Source: Argopecten irradians (lineage: Eukaryota; Mollusca; Bivalvia; Pectinida; Pectinidae). From it: 64,000 bases of DNA. The notes beneath the pieces were generated by a model. That model saw nothing but the letters and a program-made list of their open reading frames with translations. It searched no databases and was not told where the DNA came from. The translations under genes and the position numbers were made by a program. Of this stretch, positions 26,780 to 36,986 are shown piece after piece. The DNA lies in the NCBI RefSeq assembly GCF_041381155.1, contig NC_091142.1, positions 39,791,604 through 39,855,603 of the forward strand, given 5' to 3'. The stretch's first letter is position 1; every line of letters starts with the position of its first letter.

Positions 26780-27084
26780 CCTAACATATTGTTGACATTG
26801 TCTTGGCTTGTAACCTTACTTTTGTCGATGTAACTTGACCTTGCTGATGTCTTGAGCAATAGCCTTAACTAATGGTTTCGTTTCAACATGTACATTGACT
26901 ATCAATCTTGCTGATGTAAACAGGATCATTGCCTTTGATAACTAAATCAATCGCTTTTAAATACAAGTATTGCACTGTTGCAGTCATCACTAATAAGAAT
27001 TTCATCTCATGTGCTGTATAGCTGGTTATTTTTGCAGGGTAATATTTTTTTACAATTTCACTTTTTACATATTACTACAAATGA

Positions 27085-28000
27085 AATTTGAGAAAGATCC
27101 TTTGAGTACTTTCTGAGATAATAACAGTAACAAACTTCAATAATCAAAATCCAAGATGGCTACCTGTCAGCCATCTTTTTGAATGATCAGTCCAAAAATG
27201 CAATATGCACAACTAAGGTCCTAGGGGAACTTATATATATAAATTTGAGACAGATCACTTCAGTACTTTCTGGGAAATAGTGGTAACAAGCTTCAACTAG
27301 CAAAATCCAAGATGGCGGCCTGTCGGCCATCTTGGTCATCGATCGGTCCCTAAATGCAATATGCACAACTAGACCCCTAGGGGAACCTGCACATGAAATT
27401 TGAGACAGATCTCTTCAGTACTTTCTGAGAAATAGTGGTAACAAACTTCAATTGTCAAAGTCCAAAATGGCACCCTGTCGGCCATCTTGTTCAGCGATCG
27501 GTACAAAAATGCAATATGTATAACCAGGGACCTAGGGGACCATGCACATGAAATTTGAGACAGCTCCCTTCAGTACTTTTGGAGAAATTGCAATAACAAA
27601 CTTCAATTGTCAAAATCCAAGATGGCGACCTGTCGGCCATCTTGTTGACCCATTGGTCCCAAAATGCAATATGCACAACTAGACCCCTAGGGGAACCTAC
27701 ACGTGAAATTTGAGAGAGATCCCTTCTGTACTTTCTGAGAAATAGTGGTAACAAACTTTACCTACCAAAATCCAAGATGGCTGCCTGGCAGCCATTTTGT
27801 AGACCGATTGGTCTCAAAATGCAATATGCACAACTAGGGCCCTAGGGGAACCTACATATGAAATTTGAGAAAGATCCCGTTATTACTTTCTGAGAAATAG
27901 TGGTAACAAGAATTGTTAATGGACGGACGGATGGACAGAAGGACGGACCACGGATGAAAAGCGATTTGAATAGCCCACCATCTGATGATGGTTTGCTAAA
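27085..28000. mobile_element. Pearl/Helitron-like element: 155-bp tandem repeats, ACGG microsatellite, 3' hairpin
   Basis: The block CCAAGATGG (or CCAAAATGG) recurs at 27151, 27307, 27462, 27616 and 27772, a period of 154-156 bp. A short ACGG-type microsatellite follows (about 27918-27947), then a hairpin AGCCCACCAT..ATGGTTTGCT with CTAA at 27996-27999. This order, tandem core then ACGG microsatellite then 3' hairpin with a CTRR end, is that of bivalve pearl elements and Helitron-associated non-autonomous elements. Each core unit carries a small palindrome GATGGC..GCCATC. The 5' limit is uncertain. Confidence 0.65.
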
Positions 28001-28195
28001 AAACATTATTACAAAAATAAAACCAAAACAATACATAATTATCATAAATATTTATTACTCTAATGTTTCATTTAAACTTTCTCAAACATTCACCATTCTT
28101 ACTGACACACCATACAATAAATGAAGACACAGTTGAAAAAATATATTATAATGTATTGTGTAGCACTAGCTTATAACATACTTCATTTTTAAGTG

Positions 28196-28362
28196 TATTC
28201 TGTATTTGCATATAACAGAGTTTTCTGTCCTTGCAAGTAGGTATCGATTGTAACGTTATATGTTTGAGAGCGTAACGTCAGAGTTTTCAGAGAACAATGT
28301 GAATTTTGCTCAAGATGACAATGTCTTCATTGATACCTCTGTATGTGCAAAGACAAAAACTG
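28196..28362. mobile_element. MITE family B copy (TTGCATAT ends)
   Basis: About 167 bp, starting ATTCTGTATTTGCATATAAC and containing GTAGGTATCGATTG. Copies lie at 40740-40917 and 63679-63832. The arms are inverted repeats of about 50 bp (clearest in the 40740 copy). Confidence 0.65.
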
Positions 28363-29049
28363 TGTAGATTAATCACACACTTCCTTTTGTAGTGTATACT
28401 GTTGAGTCAGTCGAGTTATGATGTCGTGTGTAAAATGGACCAAGGGGACATAACCACTATACTTGAGTATATCTTTGTATAGCAGGAATACAAACACAAA
28501 TGCTGTTCTCCTTATTTTGGTCAGAGAGACATCTAATTGAAAACATAGAAGGGCCAGCTAGGTATTCATCTCCAATTTCCTAGTACAGTATACTAATTTC
28601 AATATTAGCTGATAGTTGGGTCTTGATGAAAATGCCTCTCATCAAATGGTAGGTAGAAGAAATATGTATGAATACTTATTTTTAGGCAATGATCTTTTTT
28701 ATATGTTTTGTTCAAAAAATGAGATTAAGAATCCACCATAGATAATAAAGCATATGACTACTGGCAGGATAAACCAGATACCCCATTTCAACGACAACGC
28801 TGCCAAAGTAAGTTGTGTTATCTTAAAAATATATCAATATGAAAACTGCATAACCTGTATAAACAATTATGGACGGAACTATGTAAATGTTAACAATGTA
28901 ACTAGCTTTGGAATGTAAGCGTTCAGCTTTGTGTACAACATATTTAATTACAGATGTTATCACAAGCCAGTATACGTGGAGAAAACATCTTGCTAACGAG
29001 TCTTCAATGGCATAATATATATTTCAGTTATTAAAACACTAAGTATAAA
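28363..29049. other. Downstream of TMEM17, no coding sequence seen
   Basis: Probably includes the TMEM17 3' UTR on the minus strand. No open frame or repeat stands out. Confidence 0.5.
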
Positions 29050-29346
29050 CTATGTAAGCAGGTTCTGGTGATACGAGTCGTAGCCGTCGTGCCAGTGGAC
29101 CTCCTCACCAGGAAGCTGTTCTAGGTCCGTAAACTGCCGTAGATGAAACTTTGTCACCTGATAGTTCACCATTGTCCGGATAGCAAAGTAACCACACACC
29201 GCCTCGAACAGAATAAACAGGGCCTCCACAATGTGTACGGCCCGCTCCAGGGGTAACAAGATGGCATCGTCATTAAACGTCAGTAGTAAGATCAACGGTA
29301 GCTGTATCAACAGTGTTAACAGCCAAGAACCGGCCAATTCAGGAAC
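29050..29346 (-). CDS. TMEM17: TMEM17 exon 4, third and fourth membrane segments and C-terminus
   Basis: 297 nt after CTCCAG. Begins VPELAGSWLL, has two hydrophobic segments and ends with an acidic, histidine-rich tail and a stop at 29050-29052. The first 11 nt of this exon, plus its acceptor, are repeated in the adjoining tandem array. Confidence 0.95.
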   Translation of the reverse strand, partial: VPELAGSWLLTLLIQLPLILLLTFNDDAILLPLERAVHIVEALFILFEAVCGYFAIRTMVNYQVTKFHLRQFTDLEQLPGEEVHWHDGYDSYHQNLLT

Positions 29347-32300
29347 CTGGAGAATGTAGATATACAAAGATTGGTCATCAAACAAAATAAAGATAGGTCA
29401 TATAAACCTAATTCAGGAACCTGGAGAATGCAAATATACAAAGATTGGTCATCAAACAAAATAAAGATAGGTCATATAAACCTAACTCAGGAACCTGGAG
29501 AATGTAAATATACAAAGATTGGTCATCAAACAAAATAAAGATAGGTCATATAAACCTAACTCTGGAACCTGGAGAATGTAAATATACAAAGATTGGTCAT
29601 CAAACAAAATAAATATAGGTCATATAAACCTAACTCTGGAACCTGGAGAATGTAAATATACAAAGATTGGTCATCAAACAAAATAAAGATAGGTCATATA
29701 AACCTAACTCTGGAACCTCGAGAATGTAAATATACAAAGATTGGTCATCAAACAAAATAAAGATAGGTCATATAAACCTAACTCAGGAACCTGAAGAATG
29801 TAAATATACAAAGATTGGTCATCAAACAAAATAAAGATAGGTCATATAAACCTAACTCAGGAACCTGGAGAATGTAAATATACAAAGATTGGTCATCAAA
29901 CAAAATAAAGATAGGTCATATAAACCTAACTCAGGAACCTGGAGAATGTAAATATACAAAGATTGGTCATCAAACAAAATAAAGATAGGTCATATAAACC
30001 TAACTCTGGAACCTGGAGAATGTAAATATACAAAGATTGGTCATCAAACAAAATAAAGATAGGTCATATAAACCTAATTCAGGAACCTGGAGAATGCAAA
30101 TATACAAAGATTAATCATCAAACAAAATAAATATAGGTCATATAAACCTAACTCTGGAACCTGGAGAATGTAAATATACAAAGATTGGTCATCAAACAAA
30201 ATAAAGATAGGTCATATAAACCTAACTCTGGAACCTGGAGAATGTAAATATACAAAGATTGGTCATCAAACAAAATAAAAATAGGTCATATAAACCTAAC
30301 TCTGGAACCTGGAGAATGTAAATATACAAAGATTGGTCATCAAACAAAATAAAGATAGGTCATATAAACCTAACTCAGGAACCTGGAGAATGTAAATATA
30401 CAAAGATTGGTCATCAAACAAAATAAAGATAGGTCATATAAACCTAACTCAGGAACCTGGAGAATGTAAATATACAAAGATTGGTCATCAAACAAAATAA
30501 AGATAGGTCATATAAACCTAACTCTGGAACCTGGAGAATGTAAATATACAAAGATTGGTCATCAAACAAAATAAAGATAGGTCATATAAACCTAACTCAG
30601 GAACCTGGAGAATGTAAATATACAAAGATTGGTCATCAAACAAAATAAAGATAGGTTATATAAACCTAACTCTGGAACCTGAAGAATGTAAATATACAAA
30701 GATTGGTCATCAAACAAAATAAAGATAGGTCATATAAACCTAACTCAGGAACCTGGAGAATCCAAAGATTGATCATAAAGAAAGAAAACAAGCCTGGAGC
30801 CAAGAGTAAAGTCACTAGTCATCATTAACTGTGCTTAATAACTATAACCAAATTCTCAAAACTAATTTTATTAACAAATAGACTACGGTCAAAAATTTCC
30901 CCTATATAGAGGTAAATTAAAATAGTTTGATGCTTTCTGTCTTGAGAAAGTGGAGCCAGGTATTAGGGAGAAAAACTGTTTGATGTACTTATACCACACA
31001 TTTCATGAAGGTTAACTTAATTATGACAAAAGGGAGATAACCCAAGCTATTTGCAATTTTGTTTTAAATATAAGAGCCTTTTCTATATGGTACAATATAT
31101 TACACAAGGAAAAATTCTTTCTTTAAACATATCAATGTAAGAAAGATTTGCCATTTATGTGGTATATATTTTCTGAGAAAAATAGCATTCAATACATTTT
31201 GCTTACAAACGACTCGGAAAACATTTGCCAATGTAAGGAAATCACACCAACATGACCAAACATTGTCACAGTTTAATTAGGTACAAATGGTTTTTTTTTC
31301 AGACTTAGCCCTTAAGCTGGCTCACAAAGCCCTATATCTGAGATACTCATACAGCTTACATTTACTATATAAAATTTATGAACTATACATATTTAATTTA
31401 TTTCTACTCATATATGCTCATCAAACTAATTCATTATTTCTATTGTATCATTCATCTTTAAAATTTTATGAAACTTTTGCATTCATATTCCTAGGGTTTA
31501 GACCAATCACCATTTAGCTATGTATCATTTCCTCCATTACTTCCTTAGCAACTTATCTATGACGTTATAATACATTGTTATTATCACATGAAAAAAATTA
31601 AGAACTAAACATCCTCACAGTTTATAACTTACCCTCTCTGTTAGGTTGCCAGTGTATCCTATATAAAGACGGATGATCTCGATAATTGTATACACAATGT
31701 AGATAGCAATCAGAACAATCACATACAAGATGGACAGTCGGGTATACTGGAATAAAAAAACAGAAAATTTTACACTATCTTATTTAAAATATAACATTTA
31801 TAAACATACTAACAGAAATAAGTGGATTCCACAGTATTAAAAGCCAATACAATTTATCTTATATCACAATTAAAGTAAATTTTAAATCAATAAAAATTTC
31901 CAATGTAAAATTCCATTAAAGTGTAATAGTGTTAATATTTTGCTATGTTAATTGCGCAAAATATTTTTTTCCCTAAAGTTTCTCATATATCATTTATCCA
32001 CAAATATTTGCTAACAAATAAGCAATCCAAACTGAAGCAGAATTATCTTACCTTTATTTCGAAGCACACTAGTATGGACGTTAACCAGAATGGGATGAAG
32101 AACATGTTGAAATACAGAGCCATCTGTAGGGGAAGATTGGACACATATTCATTTCCTGCAAAACAAAGCAACACATTACTAAAAATATTTGCTCCTGGTT
32201 GATAATACATATAATCTAATGATCCTCAAATCTAAATATGATACATGTACAGTAATAATACAAAATGTATTCCAGCTACTGTACTCATAAATGAAGTAAA

Positions 32301-35051
32301 CTTTCTGATACAGAATCTAAAGTGTTCAACACATTCTAACTACTGTAAATGTTGATGTTAATGGAGACATACAAATATCCCCAGAGGCTGACTGGTTACT
32401 TGATTTGTGCTCTTCTACACATGAGTCAGATAAAAAGTTATCTCAGAAAATGTTCCAGCATTAGATGGAAGAGTTTCCAGAAACAGATCTAGAGGAGCTA
32501 CAAATTCAAATCAAGTTATATTCTAGAAGTAGAAGAGGGCTAATCGAGTTGAGCTCTGATTCATAGCACAATACATGTCAATAGATTCTTGATGTGTTCA
32601 AGCTCTAACATGCGATATATGCAAGACTAAATGCAATGCAGATTACCACATGAAGACTAGTTCAGGCATCAGCAAGGACTACTTCAACTTAGATTACTCC
32701 CATAACCAACAAAACACATATGAAACATTATTATTATAATTGTGTGACCATGTAATCAGTTGAAATAAGGCCTCAAACACACGTAGGAGTAGACTATACT
32801 GTCTCCAATCTTATTAAAATTTAGATTCTTATAAACACTCCGTTAAACAGAAATCTGACTACATCCTATAAAGGGGTCATGAACTTCAGATCACATTGCA
32901 TTTTCTACACCTTGCTACATCAATTGAAAACAAGTTTCGTCCCAGTATGCATATACAATCAGCTTTATTATGCTCTTTGTGTGAGACGACTATGTACACT
33001 GAATAATTCTGACAGTTTTTTCAAACCTTTTCGTTCCCGGAAATTCAGATTTTGCAGGCAGCAATTTGATTGGCCATTTCAAAAGGTCACCTGGACATGA
33101 CTCATAATGGGATTTTCTCAGATCCTCTTCTCAAACATAGAGATAATAAGAATCTGTATTTTAATCAGATTGTTCTGTCTCATCTAAATGTGAGAAATTA
33201 ACTTATTTATTCCATTTATAGAACGTTCCTCAGAGACTTAGTAATTATGATTGCAGAATTTGGATATAATTTGCAGTCATTGTCATATAACAGATGGATG
33301 AGAGTAATGTGCTGCCACCAGGCTTGAACCAGCCACAGGGATATTACTGTTCCATCGCCCTTACCAACTGGTATAAAGGGAAATACCCTCTGGCACGAAT
33401 CTAGAACTGAATCAAGGTGACCATATCATATTGCCAAAATTATTACACAAAATCCCCACCCTTCAAGAAAACATCTCAGCTCACAATAGTTTACACTTGG
33501 AGTGGACTTCAGCATCTAATGAACTAATGTACAGTAAAACCCCGTTATATCGCCACCTTCTGTTTTTCAAGATTTTGGCGATATATCGAGATATATCTAT
33601 ATATTATGTACTGTAATACGAATAGTTCCATAATCAAAGTAAATTTCGATAGTAGTCTTTCAATAAATATGTCAGATTTTTGTGTGTAAAATACGAAAAC
33701 CGAACTCGTTTGTGTTACCAAGTATTGTGCCGTAATTGCCTGCTAGCTGGGATTTTCTTGGTTACATAATATTTTTAGCCAGGGAAATCCCACCCGGAAA
33801 CAAAGAATAGAAGTTCTAAACAAGCACAGTGCAGACGTGACCTCACTTCCGCGCACATGTCTGCAAATATCAAAAGAGGTACTCCGGTAATAAACGGCAC
33901 TTAGACGACAATTTGATCTTACTAGTAAACGTCGGATTCTTCTGCAAGTACGTAATAATTATACCATGTATCGCTCTTGAAATTGCTAGTTGCATTTTAT
34001 GGTCCGATATAAACGAACACATGTACAGAAATGAGTTTTATTCACCTCAACTTGCGACACCTACCTGTAAAAAAATAGCAAATGTGTACCCATAGTGTTA
34101 ATTGATTTCACTAGTACTGTGTACACACGGTCGTAAACGCGGCCATAGTGTGTGTAGCTGATTATGAGTCTGTCGGCAGTTGAGCACCTTACGAAAACAT
34201 GTGTCCCTATTAACAGAATGTGGCGATATTAACGAGGTCATTTTAGTGTTATTTTAATCATTTGTTCCACGAATGTGATGCGGATGGCGATAGGCGGCTT
34301 GGACGGTATAACGGGTGTATTTGTATGGAGGGAAATCTGTTCTGAATAAATTCATGGCGATAAGCGGGTTTGGCGGTAAAACGGATGGCAATATAACGGG
34401 GTTTTACCGCAGTTATTTTTATGTACCTAGGTGAGAGCAGTAACTGTCTGTGGCAGGCGGGCTTGACCCCGCGAATCCTGGACTTATTGGTCCACTGCTC
34501 TATATACCTACTGGACTAAAGGGAAATTCTCTCTAGCGCGAAGTAAGAACGCAATTGTATCACTATTTACAATTAGAACCTATCAAGAGGCCTTGTGTTG
34601 GTACAGAATGTACTAATCACCACTAGGCCTACAGACATCAGCTATGGGTAGTGATACAGCTTTTTCTACATGTAGGCTGGTAGGTACGAAACGTCCTGAT
34701 AAAGGCCCCTTAACATCAACGAACTCTGATGTTTAACCAACAACTTCTTTTTTTATAAGTATCCTTATCCTTATCCTGAATACGCGTAAAAAGTTAAAAA
34801 GAAACGTTTGGAATGCCATAACTTTAACCAGTGTTAGTGTTTTGTTGAGACATGCTTTTTCTGATATAAACATACAGAATATGACTGTAAACAACATCAA
34901 TTCATCAAAAAAACACAATAGTTCATAATTTGCGGAAATGTAAAACACCTGTTTTTAGTATTTGGTGTTGATTTGGATCCTGTGCGTTCTTTGATACCGG
35001 GAAAAGAACGTCGGTAAAATTTGTGACAGTTCTTCGTAAAGTGGCCTCCAT
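29050..35051 (-). CDS. TMEM17: TMEM17, ciliary transition-zone membrane protein (gene span, 4 exons)
   Basis: Exons in transcription order: 35051-34949, 32155-32052, 31746-31633 and 29346-29050, joining in frame (618 nt, 205 residues; the human protein is about 198). Intron phases are 1, 0 and 0, all GT-AG. The product has four hydrophobic segments at about residues 45-66, 74-95, 114-131 and 142-163. Family-typical stretches are seen in every exon: RRTVTNFTDVLFP near the N-terminus, LPLQMALYFNMFF, IIRLYIGYTGNL, and VPELAGSWLL followed by QLPLILLL. TMEM17 belongs to the MKS/B9 (tectonic-like) complex that gates membrane-protein entry at the base of the cilium. The gene is head-to-head with the coiled-coil gene on the plus strand. 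Its third intron carries a tandem array that includes copies of the exon 4 acceptor. Confidence 0.93.
29342..30770 (-). repeat. 74-bp tandem array containing the exon 4 splice acceptor
   Basis: The unit, read on the plus strand, starts GGAACCTGGAGAATGTAAAT and recurs every 74 bp from 29342 to 30748 (1,406 bp = exactly 19 periods, 20 occurrences). On the coding strand each unit reads TTTACATTCTCCAG|GTTCC, the same acceptor and first bases as exon 4. The exon-proximal unit shares 11 exon bases (GTTCCTGAATT). Copies differ at only a few positions (GTTCCTGAGTT or GTTCCAGAGTT; one CTCGAG variant). Confidence 0.95.
31633..31746 (-). CDS. TMEM17: TMEM17 exon 3, second membrane segment
   Basis: 114 nt (38 codons) after ATTCCAG, ending GAGG|GTAAGT. 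Hydrophobic YVIVLIAIYIVYTIIEII, then the conserved RLYIGYTGNL. Confidence 0.93.
32052..32155 (-). CDS. TMEM17: TMEM17 exon 2, first membrane segment
   Basis: 104 nt after TTTGCAG, ending AAAG|GTAAGA. Encodes GNEYVSNLPLQMALYF and a hydrophobic stretch to CFEIK. Confidence 0.93.
33310..33410 (-). mobile_element. tRNA-derived SINE-like fragment, copy 1
   Basis: On the minus strand a possible A box (ACCAGTTGGTAAGGGC) is followed about 35 nt later by a B-box-like GGTTCAAGCC. A related segment lies at 34450-34545. It lies in TMEM17 intron 1. Confidence 0.45.
33532..34409. mobile_element. Pogo/Tigger-like non-autonomous DNA element (878 bp)
   Basis: Left end TA|CAGTAAAACCCCGTTATA and right end TATAACGGGGTTTTACCG are inverted repeats of the CAGT(A/C)AAACC type known from pogo-like elements. 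Related subterminal motifs (GGCGATATA, GGCGATAAGCGGG) occur inside. No transposase frame. Confidence 0.7.
34450..34545 (-). mobile_element. tRNA-derived SINE-like fragment, copy 2
   Basis: Shares with copy 1 the run AAAGGGAAAT..CTCT..GC(A/G)CGAA on the plus strand and a B-box-like GGGTCAAGCCC on the minus strand. It is diverged and lies next to the pogo-like element. Confidence 0.4.
34949..35051 (-). CDS. TMEM17: TMEM17 exon 1
   Basis: Starts at ATG (35051-35049) and encodes MEATLRRTVTNFTDVLFPVS and about 14 further residues, ending ACAG|GTGTTT in phase 1. The spacing RR..N.T..LFP matches the N-terminus of vertebrate TMEM17. An upstream ATG at about 35067 opens a different frame and is not used in this model. 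Confidence 0.85.
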
Positions 35052-35072
35052 TTTGATATGCGGCGCGCATAG

Positions 35073-35080
35073 TCACGTGA
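35073..35080. promoter_or_regulatory. Palindromic E-box TCACGTGA
   Basis: A CACGTG core in a full 8-bp palindrome, a typical proximal-promoter site for bHLH-ZIP factors, close to the TMEM17 start. Site recognised by pattern only. Confidence 0.4.
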
Positions 35081-35794
35081 TGTAAACATTGATAATATAG
35101 AGAAAAGTTCAATTATTTTTTTATTTGATAGGGAAGTTTGATTCCTTCAGCAAAATGTTGTATTTTTGTGCTAGACCTAAGTAGTTTTAAAGTCACGATG
35201 AAAAATAAATAAATAAAATATGCATGAAAAAGCTAAAGATATTCCGAATATTCTTGAAAAATATTCCGAATAGCCTAAATTGTCCAATCAAAATCGTCGT
35301 TACATTTCGAACACACCTGCCGTAAAATTGAGCGAATTTTGAACACAACATTTGATGGTAACAATATTTTGTATGTATTCAGTCCATTATTAGTGCAATT
35401 ATTTCCTTAATGATACATGCAATATGTAAAGTTCGAGCTTTTTGATGTGTGATTTCTCCATATTTCTTTAGCGCGTCTCCTTGCCTTGGTAAACAAAGTC
35501 ACAAACCACTGCAACTGAATCAAAGGAAACATTTCTTTCAAATAGATTTCCAGCATATGTGTAAGATTTAACCGTGTATTTTTTTTATCTTATGACAGAT
35601 ATTTAAATTTTGAAAGGGATGGGGTGGCGGGGTTTAATATATGGGACGGTTTAAAGTTAACAGTAACAGCTCTACTGGCAGGCCGATTTGTATTGCGAAA
35701 ATTGGTACCCGGCGAGAACTGGTCGCTTGCTAGTAACTTTTGTCAGGTACAGTAGCAGCGCTAAATCTGGCTATAAAGCTAGATTTTGACTAGT

Positions 35795-36312
35795 ATAGCC
35801 AAATCTGACTACATGTATAGTGGACAAATGTAAACAAACAGGTGAGGTCTGGTCACATTTCCTTGTGCAGGATGAAAGCATAGATGATGAGATATGTTAA
35901 CCAGTGAGATGAATAATGTTTGCCTACTTGATCATTTTCAGGCGACTTTTTTAAATTCTATCAGTGCAATTATTTGGTGTTAGATTCGGGCCACAGATGC
36001 GCTTGCTGGAGCATGCAGATCCTGTGTAAAATTGACCCTGTGCAAAAAGTGCTCGGTCGGCTCATATACAACAAAATATATGGCAAATTTCAAATGGAAA
36101 ATTAGGATTTTATATGTTTTCATCAGAACATAGTATATATGAGGATAAATTGATGCGAGTACCAAAAAATGAAATGATGGATTTAAAAATGTTTCATTTT
36201 GCCGATTCTCAAGATTCGTCATTCAATTTTCGATGTGTTAGATGATTTTGTGACCAGGTATGTTGCTTTTGTTTACATTTGTCCACTATACATGTAGTCA
36301 GATTTGGCTATA
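35795..36312. mobile_element. Inverted-repeat element with exact 42-bp termini (518 bp)
   Basis: The left end TATAGCCAAATCTGACTACA and its next 22 bases are reproduced exactly, inverted, at 36271-36312. Weaker complementarity continues (GTGAGGTCTGGTCAC versus GTGACCAGGTATG). Perfect arms mean recent mobility. The inner minus-strand open frame (35980-36222) has no recognisable domain. Confidence 0.85.
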
Positions 36313-36986
36313 ACATCAAATTTAGTATATGAGGTGGAATAACATTATTCAATAACAAACTTGACCTCATGGTATTTGGAGACATGGACATTGTTAGTAG
36401 GCAAAAAGTTGTTGTTGGCTACTTCAGGGTAAGGATATTAGAGTTTGAGGCAGTGATCATCACGTTGAACATTTGTTTTCTGTCTGTTTCTTACAGTTAT
36501 AAGGCAGGAGGCGAGTTACCACAACAAAAGCATTGACCAAAGTATAATGATATGACTGACTGTATGGCCAAGATACATGTTCATACTTTAAAAGAATATA
36601 TATTATAAGTTTAATGGTGAGACCTAGACAAGTAGTTTAAAGTAATTTAATATAAGGATGTGTGTCTTGGCCTATAATGATCAGATCAATGTAATTCAAG
36701 GTCATGCTTCTTGACATAACAGTCAGATCATTGCTTTAGTTCTGGTCAGGCCACATTAACGTGTCTTTCTTATAAATACAATTACAATATATCAATTTAT
36801 CTTTTGAAAGAAAAAACTTTTGAAAACTGCATTTAGCAAAGGGTAATATATATCAACACCTACTTTCAAGTAGACTGGTTATGCTTAAGTTATGTCTTAA
36901 GTTACCTTAATTTGTTCTTAAATGTGTATTTTCAGAGATGGCTGCTTGAAGATTTAGAATATTCATATGGTACAGAACCTAACATA

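Larger units (their letters stand above)
35052..36935. promoter_or_regulatory. Head-to-head intergenic region of TMEM17 and the coiled-coil gene
   Basis: The two start codons (35051 minus, 36987 plus) are 1.94 kb apart and face away from each other, so both promoters should lie here. A palindromic E-box TCACGTGA sits at 35073-35080, 22 bp upstream of the TMEM17 ATG. About 518 bp of the interval is an inserted inverted-repeat element (35795-36312). I found no convincing RFX X-box. Confidence 0.5.

Noticed and set aside
34897-35112. 71-codon minus-strand frame overlapping TMEM17 exon 1
   Set aside because: It is the alternative frame; the frame from 35051 matches the TMEM17 N-terminus and splices in phase.
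35461-35490. Possible RFX X-box (TTGCCTTGGTAAAC) for TMEM17
   Set aside because: The half-sites deviate from GTNRCC/RGYAAC by an extra base and the site is over 400 bp from the start codon; not supportable by eye.
35980-36222. 80-codon minus-strand frame in the 518-bp inverted-repeat element
   Set aside because: No recognisable domain, too short for a transposase; the element is non-autonomous.
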